A DNA stretch of 64,000 nucleotides, from the NCBI GenBank assembly GCA_964030785.1, contig CAXIQD010000345.1:22706-86705 (forward strand), in the 5' to 3' direction. Source of the DNA: Siderastrea siderea. Taxonomy: Eukaryota > Cnidaria > Anthozoa > Scleractinia > Rhizangiidae. Numbering within the stretch: the first letter of the stretch is position 1; each line of letters begins with the position of its first letter. This document shows, in pieces, positions 44,520-56,746 of this stretch. The translations under genes and the position numbers were made by a program. The notes under the pieces were generated by a model that ran no database searches, had not been told where the DNA came from, and was given only the letters and a program-made list of their open reading frames with translations.

Positions 44520-45172
44520 AGCCTCTGGGAATGCTCCAAAATGGGGTTTTTTCCCTAAGGATCTCACATATCGCGATTTCTTTGTACTTTTGCACAAAAG
44601 GAATTTTTTTCGGATGGTCCCAAAGGGTTTGAATGCATTTGGGACCTTTGCGCATGCAGCCGAGAGCGGCAATTAGCCTTTTAGGGTCTGGGAATGCCTG
44701 AAAATGGGGTTTTTTCCCTAAGGATCTGGCATATCGCGATTTCTTTGTACTTTTGCACAAAAGGAATTTTTGTCGGATGGTCCCAAAGGGTTTGAATGCA
44801 TTTGGGACCTTTGCGCATGCAGCTGAGAGCGGCAATTAGCTTTCTTCTGCTTTTTGGGACCAATTCAAGCCCTGAAAAAGTGCAGCATTTTTTAGTATCG
44901 CCAAATTCTATAAAAATAGCGCCAAATGCATTGTTTTTTGGTGCCGCAACGGGATCTGAGGTGCTTTTATGCTAGGGCCGTTGCAGCAAAATCAGCACTT
45001 TGTTGAGGGACCCACCCCACCCCTCTGAAAACGGAAATATCCACCTTATGGACAAAATCGCAGACTTTCTACACAATAAACTTTTTTTTCTGATAGCCCC
45101 GAGAGATTTGCATTTTTTGGGGCCTCTGGGGAGCAATTTTTAGCGCACCTGAGCACGTGCAACACCTTTTTT
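44520..45172 (+). repeat. HOR 57, k=2, 653 bp
   Basis: Af end AATTAGCCTTTTAGGG, B1 GCTTTCTTCTGC, ATGCTAGGGCC and GTTGCAGCAAAATC, B2 ACTTTGTTGAGGG, GAGAGATTTGC and an extra A in GAGCAATTTTTAGC. Close copies: HORs 62 and 69, which lack the ATGCTAGGG and TTTGTTG changes. Confidence 0.94.
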
Positions 45173-45987
45173 AGCCTCTGGGAATGCTCCAAAATGGGGT
45201 TTTTTCCCTAAGGATCTCACATATCGCGATTTCTTTGTACTTTTGCACAAAAGGAATTTTTTTCGGATGGTCCCAAAGGGTTTGAATGCATTTGGGACCT
45301 TTGCACATGCAGCTGAGAGCGGCAATTAGCTTTTTAGGGTCTGGGAATGCCTGAAAATGGGGTTTTTTCCCTAAGGATCTGGCATATCGCGATTTCTTTG
45401 TACTTTTGCACAAAAGGAATTTTTTTCGGATAATCCCAAAGGGTTTGAATGCGTTTGGGACCTTTGCGCATGCAGCCGAGAGCGGCAATTAGCTTTTTAG
45501 GGTCTGGGAATGCCTGAAAATGGGGTTTTTTCCCTAAGGATCTGGCATATCGCGATTTCTTTGTACTTTTGCACAAAAGGAATTTTTGTCGGATGGTCCC
45601 AAAGGGTTTGAATGCATTTGGGACCTTTGCGCATGCAGCTGAGAGCGGCAATTAGCTTTCTTCTGCTTTTTGGGACCAATTCAAGCCCTGAAAAAGTGCA
45701 GCATTTTTTAGTATCGCCAAATTCTATAAAAATAGCGCCAAATGCATTGTTTTTTGGTTTCGCAACGGGATCTGAGGTGCTTTTATGCTGGGGCCGTTGC
45801 ACCAAAATCAGCACTTTTTTGAGGGACCCACCCCACCCCTCTGAAAACGGAAATATCCACCTTATGGACAAAATCGCAGACTTTCTACACAATAAACTTT
45901 TTTTTCTGATAGCCCCGAGGGATTTGCATTTTTTGGGGCCTCTGGGGAGCATTTTTAGCGCACCTGAGCACGTGCAACACCTTTTTT
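45173..45987 (+). repeat. HOR 58, k=3, 815 bp
   Basis: Af TTTGCACATGC, Am TCGGATAATCCC (left arm of the 9 bp inverted repeat changed) and GCGTTTGGG, B1 GCTTTCTTCTGC and GGTTTCGCAACGG. Copy: HOR 63. Confidence 0.94.
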
Positions 45988-46802
45988 AGCCTCTGGGAAT
46001 GCTCCAAAATGGGGTTTTTTCCCTAAGGATCTCACATATCGCGATTTCTTTGTACTTTTGCACAAAAGGAATTTTTTTCGGATGGTCCCAAAGGGTTTGA
46101 ATGCATTTGGGACCTTTGCGCATGCAGCTGAGAGCGGCAATTAGCTTTTTAGGGTCTGGGAATGCCTGAAAATGGGGTTTTTTCCCTAAGGATCTGGCAT
46201 ATCGCGATTTCTTTGTACTTTTGCACAAAAGGAATTTTTTTCGGATGGTCCCAAAGGGTTTGAATGCGTTTGGGACCTTTGCGCATGCAGCCGAGAGCGG
46301 CAATTAGCTTTTTAGGGTCTGGGAATGCCTGAAAATGGGGTTTTTTCCCTAAGGATCTGGCATATCGCGATTTCTTTGTACTTTTGCGAAAAAGGAATTT
46401 TTGTCGGATGGTCCCAAAGGGTTTGAATGCATTTGGGACCTTTGCGCATGCAGCTGAGAGCGGCAATTAGCTTTTTTCTGCTTTTTGGGACCAATTCAAG
46501 CCCTGAAAAAGTGCAGCATTTTTTAGTATCGCCAAATTCTATAAAAATAGCGCCAAATGCATTGTTTTTTGGTGCCGCAACGGGATCTGAGGTGCTTTTA
46601 TGCTGGGGCCGTTGCACCAAAATCAGCACTTTTTTGAGGGACCCACCCCACCCCTCTGAAAACGGAAATATCCACCTTATGGACAAAATCGCAGACTTTC
46701 TACACAATAAACTTTTATTTCTGATAGCCCCGAGGAATTTGCAATTTTTGGGGCCTCTGGGGAGCATTTTTAGCGCACCTGAGCACGTGCAACACCTTTT
46801 TT
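45988..46802 (+). repeat. HOR 59, k=3, 815 bp
   Basis: Am GCGTTTGGG, Al GCGAAAAAGG, B2 CTTTTATTTCTG and GAGGAATTTGCAATTTTTGG. Copy: HOR 64. Confidence 0.94.
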
Positions 46803-47780
46803 AGCCTCTGGGAATGCTTCAAAATGGGGTTTTTTCCCTAAGGATCTCACATATCGCGATTTCTTTGTACTTTTGCACAAAAGGAATTTTTTTCGGATGG
46901 TCCCAAAGGGTTTGAATGCATTTGGGACCTTTGCGCATGCAGCCGAGAGCGGCAATTAGCTTTTTAGGGTCTGGGAATGCCTGAAAATGGGGTTTTTTTC
47001 CTAAGGATCTGGCATATCGCGATTTCTTTGTACTTTTGCACAAAAGGAATTTTTTTCGGATGGTCCCAAAGGGTTTGAATGCATTTGGGACCTTTGCGCA
47101 TGCAGCTGAGAGCGGCAATTAGCTTTTTAGGGTCTGGGAATGCCTGAAAATGGGGTTTTTTCCGTAAGGATCTGGCATATCGCGATTTCTTTGTACTTTT
47201 GCACAAAAGGAATTTTTTTCGGATGGTCCCAAAGGGTTTGAATGCATTTGGGACCTTTGCGCATGCAGCCGAGAGCGGCAATTAGCTTTTAAGGGTCTGG
47301 GAATGCCTGAAAATGGGGTTTTTTCCCTAAGGATCTGGCATATCGCGATTTCTTTGTACTTTTGCACAAAAGGAATTTTTGTCGGATGGTCCCAAAGGGT
47401 TTGAATGCATTTGGGACCTTTGCGCATGCAGCTGAGAGCGGCAATTAGCTTTTTTCTGCTTTTTGGGACCAATTCAAGCCCTGAAAAAGTGCAGCATTTT
47501 TTAGTATCGCCAAATTCTATAAAAATAGCGCCAAATGCATTGTTTTTTGGTGCCGCAACGGGATCTGAGGTGCTTTTATGCTGGGGCCGTTGCACCAAAA
47601 TCAGCACTTTTTTGAGGGACCCACCCCACCCCTCTGAAAAGGGAAATATCCACCTTATGGACAAAATCGCAGACTTTCTACACAATAAACTTTTTTTTCT
47701 GATAGCCCCGAGGGATTTGCATTTTTTGGGGCCTCTGGGGAGCATTTTTAGCGCACCTGAGCACGTGCAACACCTTTTTT
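46803..47780 (+). repeat. HOR 60, k=4, 978 bp
   Basis: Af GAATGCTTCAAAAT, then TTTTTTTCCTAAGG, TTCCGTAAGG and GCTTTTAAGGG at successive monomers; B2 GAAAAGGGAAAT. Copy: HOR 65; related: HORs 74 and 78 and the first half of HOR 52. Confidence 0.94.
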
Positions 47781-48595
47781 AGCCTCTGGGAATGCTCCAA
47801 AATGGGGTTTTTTCCCTAAGGATCTCACATATCGCGATTTCTTTGTACTTTTGCACAAAAGGAATTTTTTTCGGATGGTCCCAAAGGGTTTGAATGCATT
47901 TGGGACCTTTGCACATGCAGCTGAGAGCGGCAATTAGCTTTTTAGGGTCAGGGAATGCCTGAAAATGGGGTTTTTTCCCTAAGGATCTGGCATATCACGA
48001 TTTCTTTGTACTTTTGCACAAAAGGAATTTTTTTCGGATGGTCCCAAAGGGTTTGAATGCGTTTGGGACCTTTGCGCATGCAGCCGAGAGCGGCAATTAG
48101 CTTTTTAGGGTCTGGGAATGCCTGAAAATGGGGTTTTTTCCCTAAGGATCTGGCATATCGCGATTTCTTTGTACTTTTGCACAAAAGGAATTTTTGTCGG
48201 ATGGTCCCAAAGGGTTTGAATGCATTTGGGACCTTTGCGCATGCAGCCGAGAGCGGCAATTAGCTTTCTTCTGCTTTTTGGGACCAATTCAAGCCCTGAA
48301 AAAGTGCAGCATTTTTTAGTATCGCCAAATTCTATAAAAATAGCGCCAAATGCATTGTTTTTTGGTGCCGCAACGGGATCTGAGGTGCTTTTATGCTGGG
48401 GCCGTTGCACCAAAATCAGCACTTTTTTGAGGGACCCACCCCACCCCTCTGAAAAGGGAAATATCCACCTTATGGACAAAATCGCAGACTTTCTACACAA
48501 TAAACTTTTTTTTCTGATAGCCCCGAGGGATTTGCATTTTTTGGGGCCTCTGGGGAGCATTTTTAGCGCACCTGAGCACGTGCAACACCTTTTTT
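47781..48595 (+). repeat. HOR 61, k=3, 815 bp
   Basis: Af TTTGCACATGC, Am AGGGTCAGGGAATG with TATCACGATT and GCGTTTGGG, B1 GCTTTCTTCTGC, B2 GAAAAGGGAAAT. Copy: HOR 66. Confidence 0.94.
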
Positions 48596-49248
48596 AGCCT
48601 CTGGGAATGCTCCAAAATGGGGTTTTTTCCCTAAGGATCTCACATATCGCGATTTCTTTGTACTTTTGCACAAAAGGAATTTTTTTCGGATGGTCCCAAA
48701 GGGTTTGAATGCATTTGGGACCTTTGCGCATGCAGCCGAGAGCGGCAATTAGCCTTTTAGGGTCTGGGAATGCCTGAAAATGGGGTTTTTTCCCTAAGGA
48801 TCTGGCATATCGCGATTTCTTTGTACTTTTGCACAAAAGGAATTTTTGTCGGATGGTCCCAAAGGGTTTGAATGCATTTGGGACCTTTGCGCATGCAGCT
48901 GAGAGCGGCAATTAGCTTTCTTCTGCTTTTTGGGACCAATTCAAGCCCTGAAAAAGTGCAGCATTTTTTAGTATCGCCAAATTCTATAAAAATAGCGCCA
49001 AATGCATTGTTTTTTGGTGCCGCAACGGGATCTGAGGTGCTTTTATGCTGGGGCCGTTGCAGCAAAATCAGCACTTTTTTGAGGGACCCACCCCACCCCT
49101 CTGAAAACGGAAATATCCACCTTATGGACAAAATCGCAGACTTTCTACACAATAAACTTTTTTTTCTGATAGCCCCGAGAGATTTGCATTTTTTGGGGCC
49201 TCTGGGGAGCAATTTTTAGCGCACCTGAGCACGTGCAACACCTTTTTT
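48596..49248 (+). repeat. HOR 62, k=2, 653 bp
   Basis: Copy of HOR 57 at +4,076 bp with GTTGCAGCAAAATC, GAGAGATTTGC and the extra A, but with consensus ATGCTGGGG and ACTTTTTTGAGG. Confidence 0.94.
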
Positions 49249-50063
49249 AGCCTCTGGGAATGCTCCAAAATGGGGTTTTTTCCCTAAGGATCTCACATAT
49301 CGCGATTTCTTTGTACTTTTGCACAAAAGGAATTTTTTTCGGATGGTCCCAAAGGGTTTGAATGCATTTGGGACCTTTGCACATGCAGCTGAGAGCGGCA
49401 ATTAGCTTTTTAGGGTCTGGGAATGCCTGAAAATGGGGTTTTTTCCCTAAGGATCTGGCATATCGCGATTTCTTTGTACTTTTGCACAAAAGGAATTTTT
49501 TTCGGATAATCCCAAAGGGTTTGAATGCGTTTGGGACCTTTGCGCATGCAGCCGAGAGCGGCAATTAGCTTTTTAGGGTCTGGGAATGCCTGAAAATGGG
49601 GTTTTTTCCCTAAGGATCTGGCATATCGCGATTTCTTTGTACTTTTGCACAAAAGGAATTTTTGTCGGATGGTCCCAAAGGGTTTGAATGCATTTGGGAC
49701 CTTTGCGCATGCAGCTGAGAGCGGCAATTAGCTTTCTTCTGCTTTTTGGGACCAATTCAAGCCCTGAAAAAGTGCAGCATTTTTTAGTATCGCCAAATTC
49801 TATAAAAATAGCGCCAAATGCATTGTTTTTTGGTTTCGCAACGGGATCTGAGGTGCTTTTATGCTGGGGCCGTTGCACCAAAATCAGCACTTTTTTGAGG
49901 GACCCACCCCACCCCTCTGAAAACGGAAATATCCACCTTATGGACAAAATCGCAGACTTTCTACACAATAAACTTTTTTTTCTGATAGCCCCGAGGGATT
50001 TGCATTTTTTGGGGCCTCTGGGGAGCATTTTTAGCGCACCTGAGCACGTGCAACACCTTTTTT
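49249..50063 (+). repeat. HOR 63, k=3, 815 bp
   Basis: Copy of HOR 58 at +4,076 bp, with TCGGATAATCCC and GGTTTCGCAACGG. Confidence 0.94.
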
Positions 50064-50878
50064 AGCCTCTGGGAATGCTCCAAAATGGGGTTTTTTCCCT
50101 AAGGATCTCACATATCGCGATTTCTTTGTACTTTTGCACAAAAGGAATTTTTTTCGGATGGTCCCAAAGGGTTTGAATGCATTTGGGACCTTTGCGCATG
50201 CAGCTGAGAGCGGCAATTAGCTTTTTAGGGTCTGGGAATGCCTGAAAATGGGGTTTTTTCCCTAAGGATCTGGCATATCGCGATTTCTTTGTACTTTTGC
50301 ACAAAAGGAATTTTTTTCGGATGGTCCCAAAGGGTTTGAATGCGTTTGGGACCTTTGCGCATGCAGCCGAGAGCGGCAATTAGCTTTTTAGGGTCTGGGA
50401 ATGCCTGAAAATGGGGTTTTTTCCCTAAGGATCTGGCATATCGCGATTTCTTTGTACTTTTGCGAAAAAGGAATTTTTGTCGGATGGTCCCAAAGGGTTT
50501 GAATGCATTTGGGACCTTTGCGCATGCAGCTGAGAGCGGCAATTAGCTTTTTTCTGCTTTTTGGGACCAATTCAAGCCCTGAAAAAGTGCAGCATTTTTT
50601 AGTATCGCCAAATTCTATAAAAATAGCGCCAAATGCATTGTTTTTTGGTGCCGCAACGGGATCTGAGGTGCTTTTATGCTGGGGCCGTTGCACCAAAATC
50701 AGCACTTTTTTGAGGGACCCACCCCACCCCTCTGAAAACGGAAATATCCACCTTATGGACAAAATCGCAGACTTTCTACACAATAAACTTTTATTTCTGA
50801 TAGCCCCGAGGAATTTGCAATTTTTGGGGCCTCTGGGGAGCATTTTTAGCGCACCTGAGCACGTGCAACACCTTTTTT
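50064..50878 (+). repeat. HOR 64, k=3, 815 bp
   Basis: Copy of HOR 59 at +4,076 bp, with GCGAAAAAGG and GAGGAATTTGCAATTTTTGG. Confidence 0.94.
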
Positions 50879-51856
50879 AGCCTCTGGGAATGCTCCAAAA
50901 TGGGGTTTTTTCCCTAAGGATCTCACATATCGCGATTTCTTTGTACTTTTGCACAAAAGGAATTTTTTTCGGATGGTCCCAAAGGGTTTGAATGCATTTG
51001 GGACCTTTGCGCATGCAGCCGAGAGCGGCAATTAGCTTTTTAGGGTCTGGGAATGCCTGAAAATGGGGTTTTTTTCCTAAGGATCTGGCATATCGCGATT
51101 TCTTTGTACTTTTGCACAAAAGGAATTTTTTTCGGATGGTCCCAAAGGGTTTGAATGCATTTGGGACCTTTGCGCATGCAGCTGAGAGCGGCAATTAGCT
51201 TTTTAGGGTCTGGGAATGCCTGAAAATGGGGTTTTTTCCGTAAGGATCTGGCATATCGCGATTTCTTTGTACTTTTGCACAAAAGGAATTTTTTTCGGAT
51301 GGTCCCAAAGGGTTTGAATGCATTTGGGACCTTTGCGCATGCAGCCGAGAGCGGCAATTAGCTTTTAAGGGTCTGGGAATGCCTGAAAATGGGGTTTTTT
51401 CCCTAAGGATCTGGCATATCGCGATTTCTTTGTACTTTTGCACAAAAGGAATTTTTGTCGGATGGTCCCAAAGGGTTTGAATGCATTTGGGACCTTTGCG
51501 CATGCAGCTGAGAGCGGCAATTAGCTTTTTTCTGCTTTTTGGGACCAATTCAAGCCCTGAAAAAGTGCAGCATTTTTTAGTATCGCCAAATTCTATAAAA
51601 ATAGCGCCAAATGCATTGTTTTTTGGTGCCGCAACGGGATCTGAGGTGCTTTTATGCTGGGGCCGTTGCACCAAAATCAGCACTTTTTTGAGGGACCCAC
51701 CCCACCCCTCTGAAAAGGGAAATATCCACCTTATGGACAAAATCGCAGACTTTCTACACAATAAACTTTTTTTTCTGATAGCCCCGAGGGATTTGCATTT
51801 TTTGGGGCCTCTGGGGAGCATTTTTAGCGCACCTGAGCACGTGCAACACCTTTTTT
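50879..51856 (+). repeat. HOR 65, k=4, 978 bp
   Basis: Copy of HOR 60 at +4,076 bp, except that Af has the consensus GAATGCTCCAAAAT. Confidence 0.94.
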
Positions 51857-52671
51857 AGCCTCTGGGAATGCTCCAAAATGGGGTTTTTTCCCTAAGGATC
51901 TCACATATCGCGATTTCTTTGTACTTTTGCACAAAAGGAATTTTTTTCGGATGGTCCCAAAGGGTTTGAATGCATTTGGGACCTTTGCACATGCAGCTGA
52001 GAGCGGCAATTAGCTTTTTAGGGTCAGGGAATGCCTGAAAATGGGGTTTTTTCCCTAAGGATCTGGCATATCACGATTTCTTTGTACTTTTGCACAAAAG
52101 GAATTTTTTTCGGATGGTCCCAAAGGGTTTGAATGCGTTTGGGACCTTTGCGCATGCAGCCGAGAGCGGCAATTAGCTTTTTAGGGTCTGGGAATGCCTG
52201 AAAATGGGGTTTTTTCCCTAAGGATCTGGCATATCGCGATTTCTTTGTACTTTTGCACAAAAGGAATTTTTGTCGGATGGTCCCAAAGGGTTTGAATGCA
52301 TTTGGGACCTTTGCGCATGCAGCCGAGAGCGGCAATTAGCTTTCTTCTGCTTTTTGGGACCAATTCAAGCCCTGAAAAAGTGCAGCATTTTTTAGTATCG
52401 CCAAATTCTATAAAAATAGCGCCAAATGCATTGTTTTTTGGTGCCGCAACGGGATCTGAGGTGCTTTTATGCTGGGGCCGTTGCACCAAAATCAGCACTT
52501 TTTTGAGGGACCCACCCCACCCCTCTGAAAAGGGAAATATCCACCTTATGGACAAAATCGCAGACTTTCTACACAATAAACTTTTTTTTCTGATAGCCCC
52601 GAGAGATTTGCATTTTTTGGGGCCTCTGGGGAGCATTTTTAGCGCACCTGAGCACGTGCAACACCTTTTTT
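51857..52671 (+). repeat. HOR 66, k=3, 815 bp
   Basis: Copy of HOR 61 at +4,076 bp, except for CCGAGAGATTTGC in B2, which otherwise marks HORs 31, 57, 62 and 69. Confidence 0.94.
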
Positions 52672-53649
52672 AGCCTCTGGGAATGCTCCAAAATGGGGTT
52701 TTTTCCCTAAGGATCTCACATATCGCGATTTCTTTGTACTTTTGCACAAAAGGAATTTTTTTCGGATGGTCCCAAAGGGTTTGAATGCATTTGGGACCTT
52801 TGCACATGCAGCTGAGAGCGGCAATTAGCTTTTTAGGGTCAGGGAATGCCTGAAAATGGGGTTTTTTCCCTAAGGATCTGGCATATCACGATTTCTTTGT
52901 ACTTTTGCACAAAAGGAATTTTTTTCGGATGGTCCCAAAGGGTTTGAATGCGTTTGGGACCTTTGTGCATGCGGCCGAGAGCGGCAATTAGCTTTTTAGG
53001 GTCTGGGAATGCCTGAAAATGGGGTTTTTTCCCTAAGGATCCAGCATATCGCGATTTCTTTGTACTTTTGCACAAAAGGAATTTTTTTCGGATGGTCCCA
53101 AAGGGTTTGAATGCATTTGGGACCTTTGCGCATGCAGCTGAGAGCGTCAATTAGCTTTTTAGGGTCTGGGAATGCCTGAAAATTGGGTTTTTTCCCTAAG
53201 GATCCAGCATATCGCGATTTCTTTGTACTTTTGCACAAAAGGAATTTTTGTCGGATGGTCCCAAAGGGTTTGAATGCATTTGGGACCTTTGCGCATGCAG
53301 CTGAGAGCGGCAATTAGCTTTTTTCCTCTTTTTGGGACCAATTCAGGCCCTGAAAAAGTGCAGCATTTTTTAGTATCGCCAAATTCTATAAAAATAGCGC
53401 CAAATGCATTGTTTTTTGGTGCCGCAACGGGATCTGAGGTGCTTTTATGCTGGGGCCGTTGCACCAAAATCAGCACTTTTTTGAGGGACCCACCCCACCC
53501 CTCTGAAAACGGAAATATCCACCTTATGGACAAAATCGCAGAGTTTCTACACAATAAACTTTTATTTCTGATAGCCCCGAGGGATTTGCATTTTTTGGGG
53601 CCTCTGGGGAGCATTTTTAGCGCACCTGAGCACGTGCAACACCTTTTTT
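52672..53649 (+). repeat. HOR 67, k=4, 978 bp
   Basis: Af TTTGCACATGC; second monomer AGGGTCAGGGAATG, TATCACGATT and TGTGCATGCGGCCG; GGATCCAGCAT in both the third and fourth monomers; GAGAGCGTCAATT, GAAAATTGGG; B1 CCTCTTTTTGGG and CAGGCCCTG; B2 GCAGAGTTTC and CTTTTATTTCTG. From Al on it follows HOR 55. Confidence 0.93.
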
Positions 53650-54464
53650 AGCCTCTGGGAATGCTCCAAAATGGGGTTTTTTCACTAAGAATCTCACATA
53701 TCGCGATTTCTTTGTACTTTTGCACAAAAGGAATTTTTTTCGGATGGTCCCAAAGGGTTTGAATGCATTTGGGACCTTTGCGCATGCAGCTGAGAGCTGC
53801 AATTAGCTTTTTAGGGTCTGGGAATGCCTGAAAATGGGGTTTTTTCCCTAAGGATCTGGCATATCGCGATTTCTTTGTACTTTTGCACAAAAGGAATTTT
53901 TTTCGGATGGTCCCAAAGGGTTTGAATGCATTTGGGACCTTTGTGCATGCAGCCGAGAGCGGCAATTAGCTTTTTAGGGTCTGGGAATGCCTGAAAATGG
54001 GGTTTTTTCCCTAAGGATCTGGCATATCGCGATTTCTTTGTACTTTTGCACAAAAGGAATTTTTGTCGGATGGTCCCAAAGGGTTTGAATGCATTTGGGA
54101 CCTTTGCGCATGCAGCTGAGAGCGGCAATTAGCTTTTTTCTGCTTTTTTGGACCAATTCAAGCCCTGAAAAAGTGCAGCATTTTTTAGTATCGCCAAATT
54201 CTATAAAAATAGCGCCAAATGCATTGTTTTTTGGTGCCGCAACGGGATCTGAGGTGCTTTTATGCTGGGGCCGTTGCACCAAAATCAGCACTTTTTTGAG
54301 GGACCCACCCCACCCCTCTGAAAAGGGAAATATCCACCTTATGGACAAAATCGCAGACTTTCTACACAATAAACTTTTTTTTCTGATAGCCCCGAGGGAT
54401 TTGCATTTTTTGGGGCCTCTGGGGAGCATTTTTAGCGCACCTGAGCACGTGCAACACCTTTTTT
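53650..54464 (+). repeat. HOR 68, k=3, 815 bp
   Basis: Copy of HOR 56 at +9,945 bp with TCACTAAGAATCTCAC, GAGAGCTGC and CTTTTTTGGACC. Confidence 0.94.
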
Positions 54465-55117
54465 AGCCTCTGGGAATGCTCCAAAATGGGGTTTTTTCCC
54501 TAAGGATCTCACATATCGCGATTTCTTTGTACTTTTGCACAAAAGGAATTTTTTTCGGATGGTCCCAAAGGGTTTGAATGCATTTGGGACCTTTGCGCAT
54601 GCAGCCGAGAGCGGCAATTAGCCTTTTAGGGTCTGGGAATGCCTGAAAATGGGGTTTTTTCCCTAAGGATCTGGCATATCGCGATTTCTTTGTACTTTTG
54701 CACAAAAGGAATTTTTGTCGGATGGTCCCAAAGGGTTTGAATGCATTTGGGACCTTTGCGCATGCAGCTGAGAGCGGCAATTAGCTTTCTTCTGCTTTTT
54801 GGGACCAATTCAAGCCCTGAAAAAGTGCAGCATTTTTTAGTATCGCCAAATTCTATAAAAATAGCGCCAAATGCATTGTTTTTTGGTGCCGCAACGGGAT
54901 CTGAGGTGCTTTTATGCTGGGGCCGTTGCAGCAAAATCAGCACTTTTTTGAGGGACCCACCCCACCCCTCTGAAAACGGAAATATCCACCTTATGGACAA
55001 AATCGCAGACTTTCTACACAATAAACTTTTTTTTCTGATAGCCCCGAGAGATTTGCATTTTTTGGGGCCTCTGGGGAGCAATTTTTAGCGCACCTGAGCA
55101 CGTGCAACACCTTTTTT
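54465..55117 (+). repeat. HOR 69, k=2, 653 bp
   Basis: Third copy of the HOR 57/62 type (GTTGCAGCAAAATC, GAGAGATTTGC, extra A in GAGCAATTTTTAGC). Confidence 0.94.
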
Positions 55118-55932
55118 AGCCTCTGGGAATGCTCCAAAATGGGGTTTTTTACCTAAGGATCTCACATATCGCGATTTCTTTGTACTTTTGCACAAAAGGA
55201 ATTTTTTTCGGATGGTCCCAAAGGGTTTGAATGCATTTGGGACCTTTGCACATGCAGCTGAGAGCGGCAATTAGCTTTTTAGGGTCTGGGAATGCCTGAA
55301 AATGGGGTTTTTTCCCTAAGGATCTGGCATATCGCGATTTCTTTGTACTTTTGCACAAAAGGAATTTTTTTCGGATAATCCCAAAGGGTTTGAATGCGTT
55401 TGGGACCTTTGCGCATGCAGCCGAGAGCGGCAATTAGCTTTTTAGGGTCTGGGAATGCCTGAAAATGGGGTTTTTTCCCTAAGGATCTGGCATATCGCGA
55501 TTTCTTTGTACTTTTGCACAAAAGGAATTTTTGTCGGATGGTCCCAAAGGGTTTGAATGCATTTGGGACCTTTGCGCATGCAGCTGAGAGCGGCAATTAG
55601 CTTTCTTCTGCTTTTTGGGACCAATTCAAGCCCTGAAAAAGTGCAGCATTTTTTAGTATCGCCAAATTCTATAAAAATAGCGCCAAATGCATTGTTTTTT
55701 GGTGCCGCAACGGGATCTGAGGTGCTTTTATGCTGGGGCCGTTGCACCAAAATCAGCACTTTTTTGAGGGACCCACCCCACCCCTCTGAAAACGGAAATA
55801 TCCACCTTATGGACAAAATCGCAGACTTTCTACACAATAAACTTTTTTTTCTGATAGCCCCGAGGGACTTGCATTTTTTGGGGCCTCTGGGGAGCATTTT
55901 TAGCGCACCTGAGCACGTGCAACACCTTTTTT
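55118..55932 (+). repeat. HOR 70, k=3, 815 bp
   Basis: Third copy of the HOR 58/63 type in its A part (TTTGCACATGC, TCGGATAATCCC, GCGTTTGGG). Af has TTTTTTACCTAAGG, B1 has consensus GGTGCCGCAACGG, B2 has GAGGGACTTGC. Confidence 0.94.
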
Positions 55933-56746
55933 AGCCTCTGGGAATGCTCCAAAATGGGATTTTTCCCTAAGGATCTCACATATCGCGATTTCTTTGTACT
56001 TTTGCACAAAAGGAATTTTTTTCGGATGGTCCCAAAGGGTTTGAATGCATTTGGGACCTTTGCGCATGCAGCTGAGAGCGGCAATTAGCTTTTTAGGGTC
56101 TGGGAATGCCTGAAAATGGGGTTTTTTCCCTAAGGATCTGGCATATCGCGATTTCTTTGTACTTTTGCACAAAAGGAATTTTTTTCGGATGGTCCCAAAG
56201 GGTTTGAATGCGTTTGGGACCTTTGCGCATGCAGCCGAGAGCGGCAATTAGCTTTTTAGGGTCTGGGAATGCCTGAAAATGGGGTTTTTTCCCTAAGGAT
56301 CTGGCATATCGCGATTTCTTTGTACTTTTGCACAAAAGGAATTTTTGTCGGATGGTCCCAAAGGGTTTGAATGCATTTGGGACCTTTGCGCATGCAGCTG
56401 AGAGCGGCAATTAGCTTTTTTCTGCTTTTTGGGACCAATTCAAGCCCTGAAAAAGTGCAGCATTTTTTAGTATCGCCAAATTCTATAAAAATAGCGCCAA
56501 ATGCATTGTTTTTTGGTGCCGCAACGGGATCTGAGGTGCTTTTATGCTGGGGCCGTTGCACCAAAATCAGCACTTTTTTAAGGGACCCACCCCACCCCTC
56601 TGAAAAGGGAAATATCCACCTTATGGACAAAATCGCAGACTTTCTACACAATAAACTTTTTTTTCTGATAGCCCCGAGGGATTTGCATTTTTTGGGGCCT
56701 CTGGGGAGCATTTTTAGCGCACCTGAGCACGTGCAACACCCTTTTT
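55933..56746 (+). repeat. HOR 71, k=3, 814 bp
   Basis: Af has AAAATGGGATTTTTCCC (one base shorter). Am GCGTTTGGG; B1-B2 junction CACTTTTTTAAGGGACCC; B2 GAAAAGGGAAAT and ends ACACCCTTTTT. Confidence 0.93.

Larger units (their letters stand above)
44520..48595 (+). repeat. 4,076 bp segmental unit, copy 1 (HORs 57-61, k=2,3,3,4,3)
   Basis: Twenty-five 163 bp equivalents plus one base (the extra A near 45135). Followed directly by copy 2; every HOR boundary is offset by exactly 4,076 bp. Confidence 0.94.
48596..52671 (+). repeat. 4,076 bp segmental unit, copy 2 (HORs 62-66, k=2,3,3,4,3)
   Basis: Tandem copy of 44520-48595. By eye I noticed only four differences: ATGCTGGGG for ATGCTAGGG, ACTTTTTT for ACTTTGTT, GCTCC for GCTTC in HOR 65, and GAGAGATTT for GAGGGATTT in HOR 66. 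This indicates a recent event. Confidence 0.94.
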
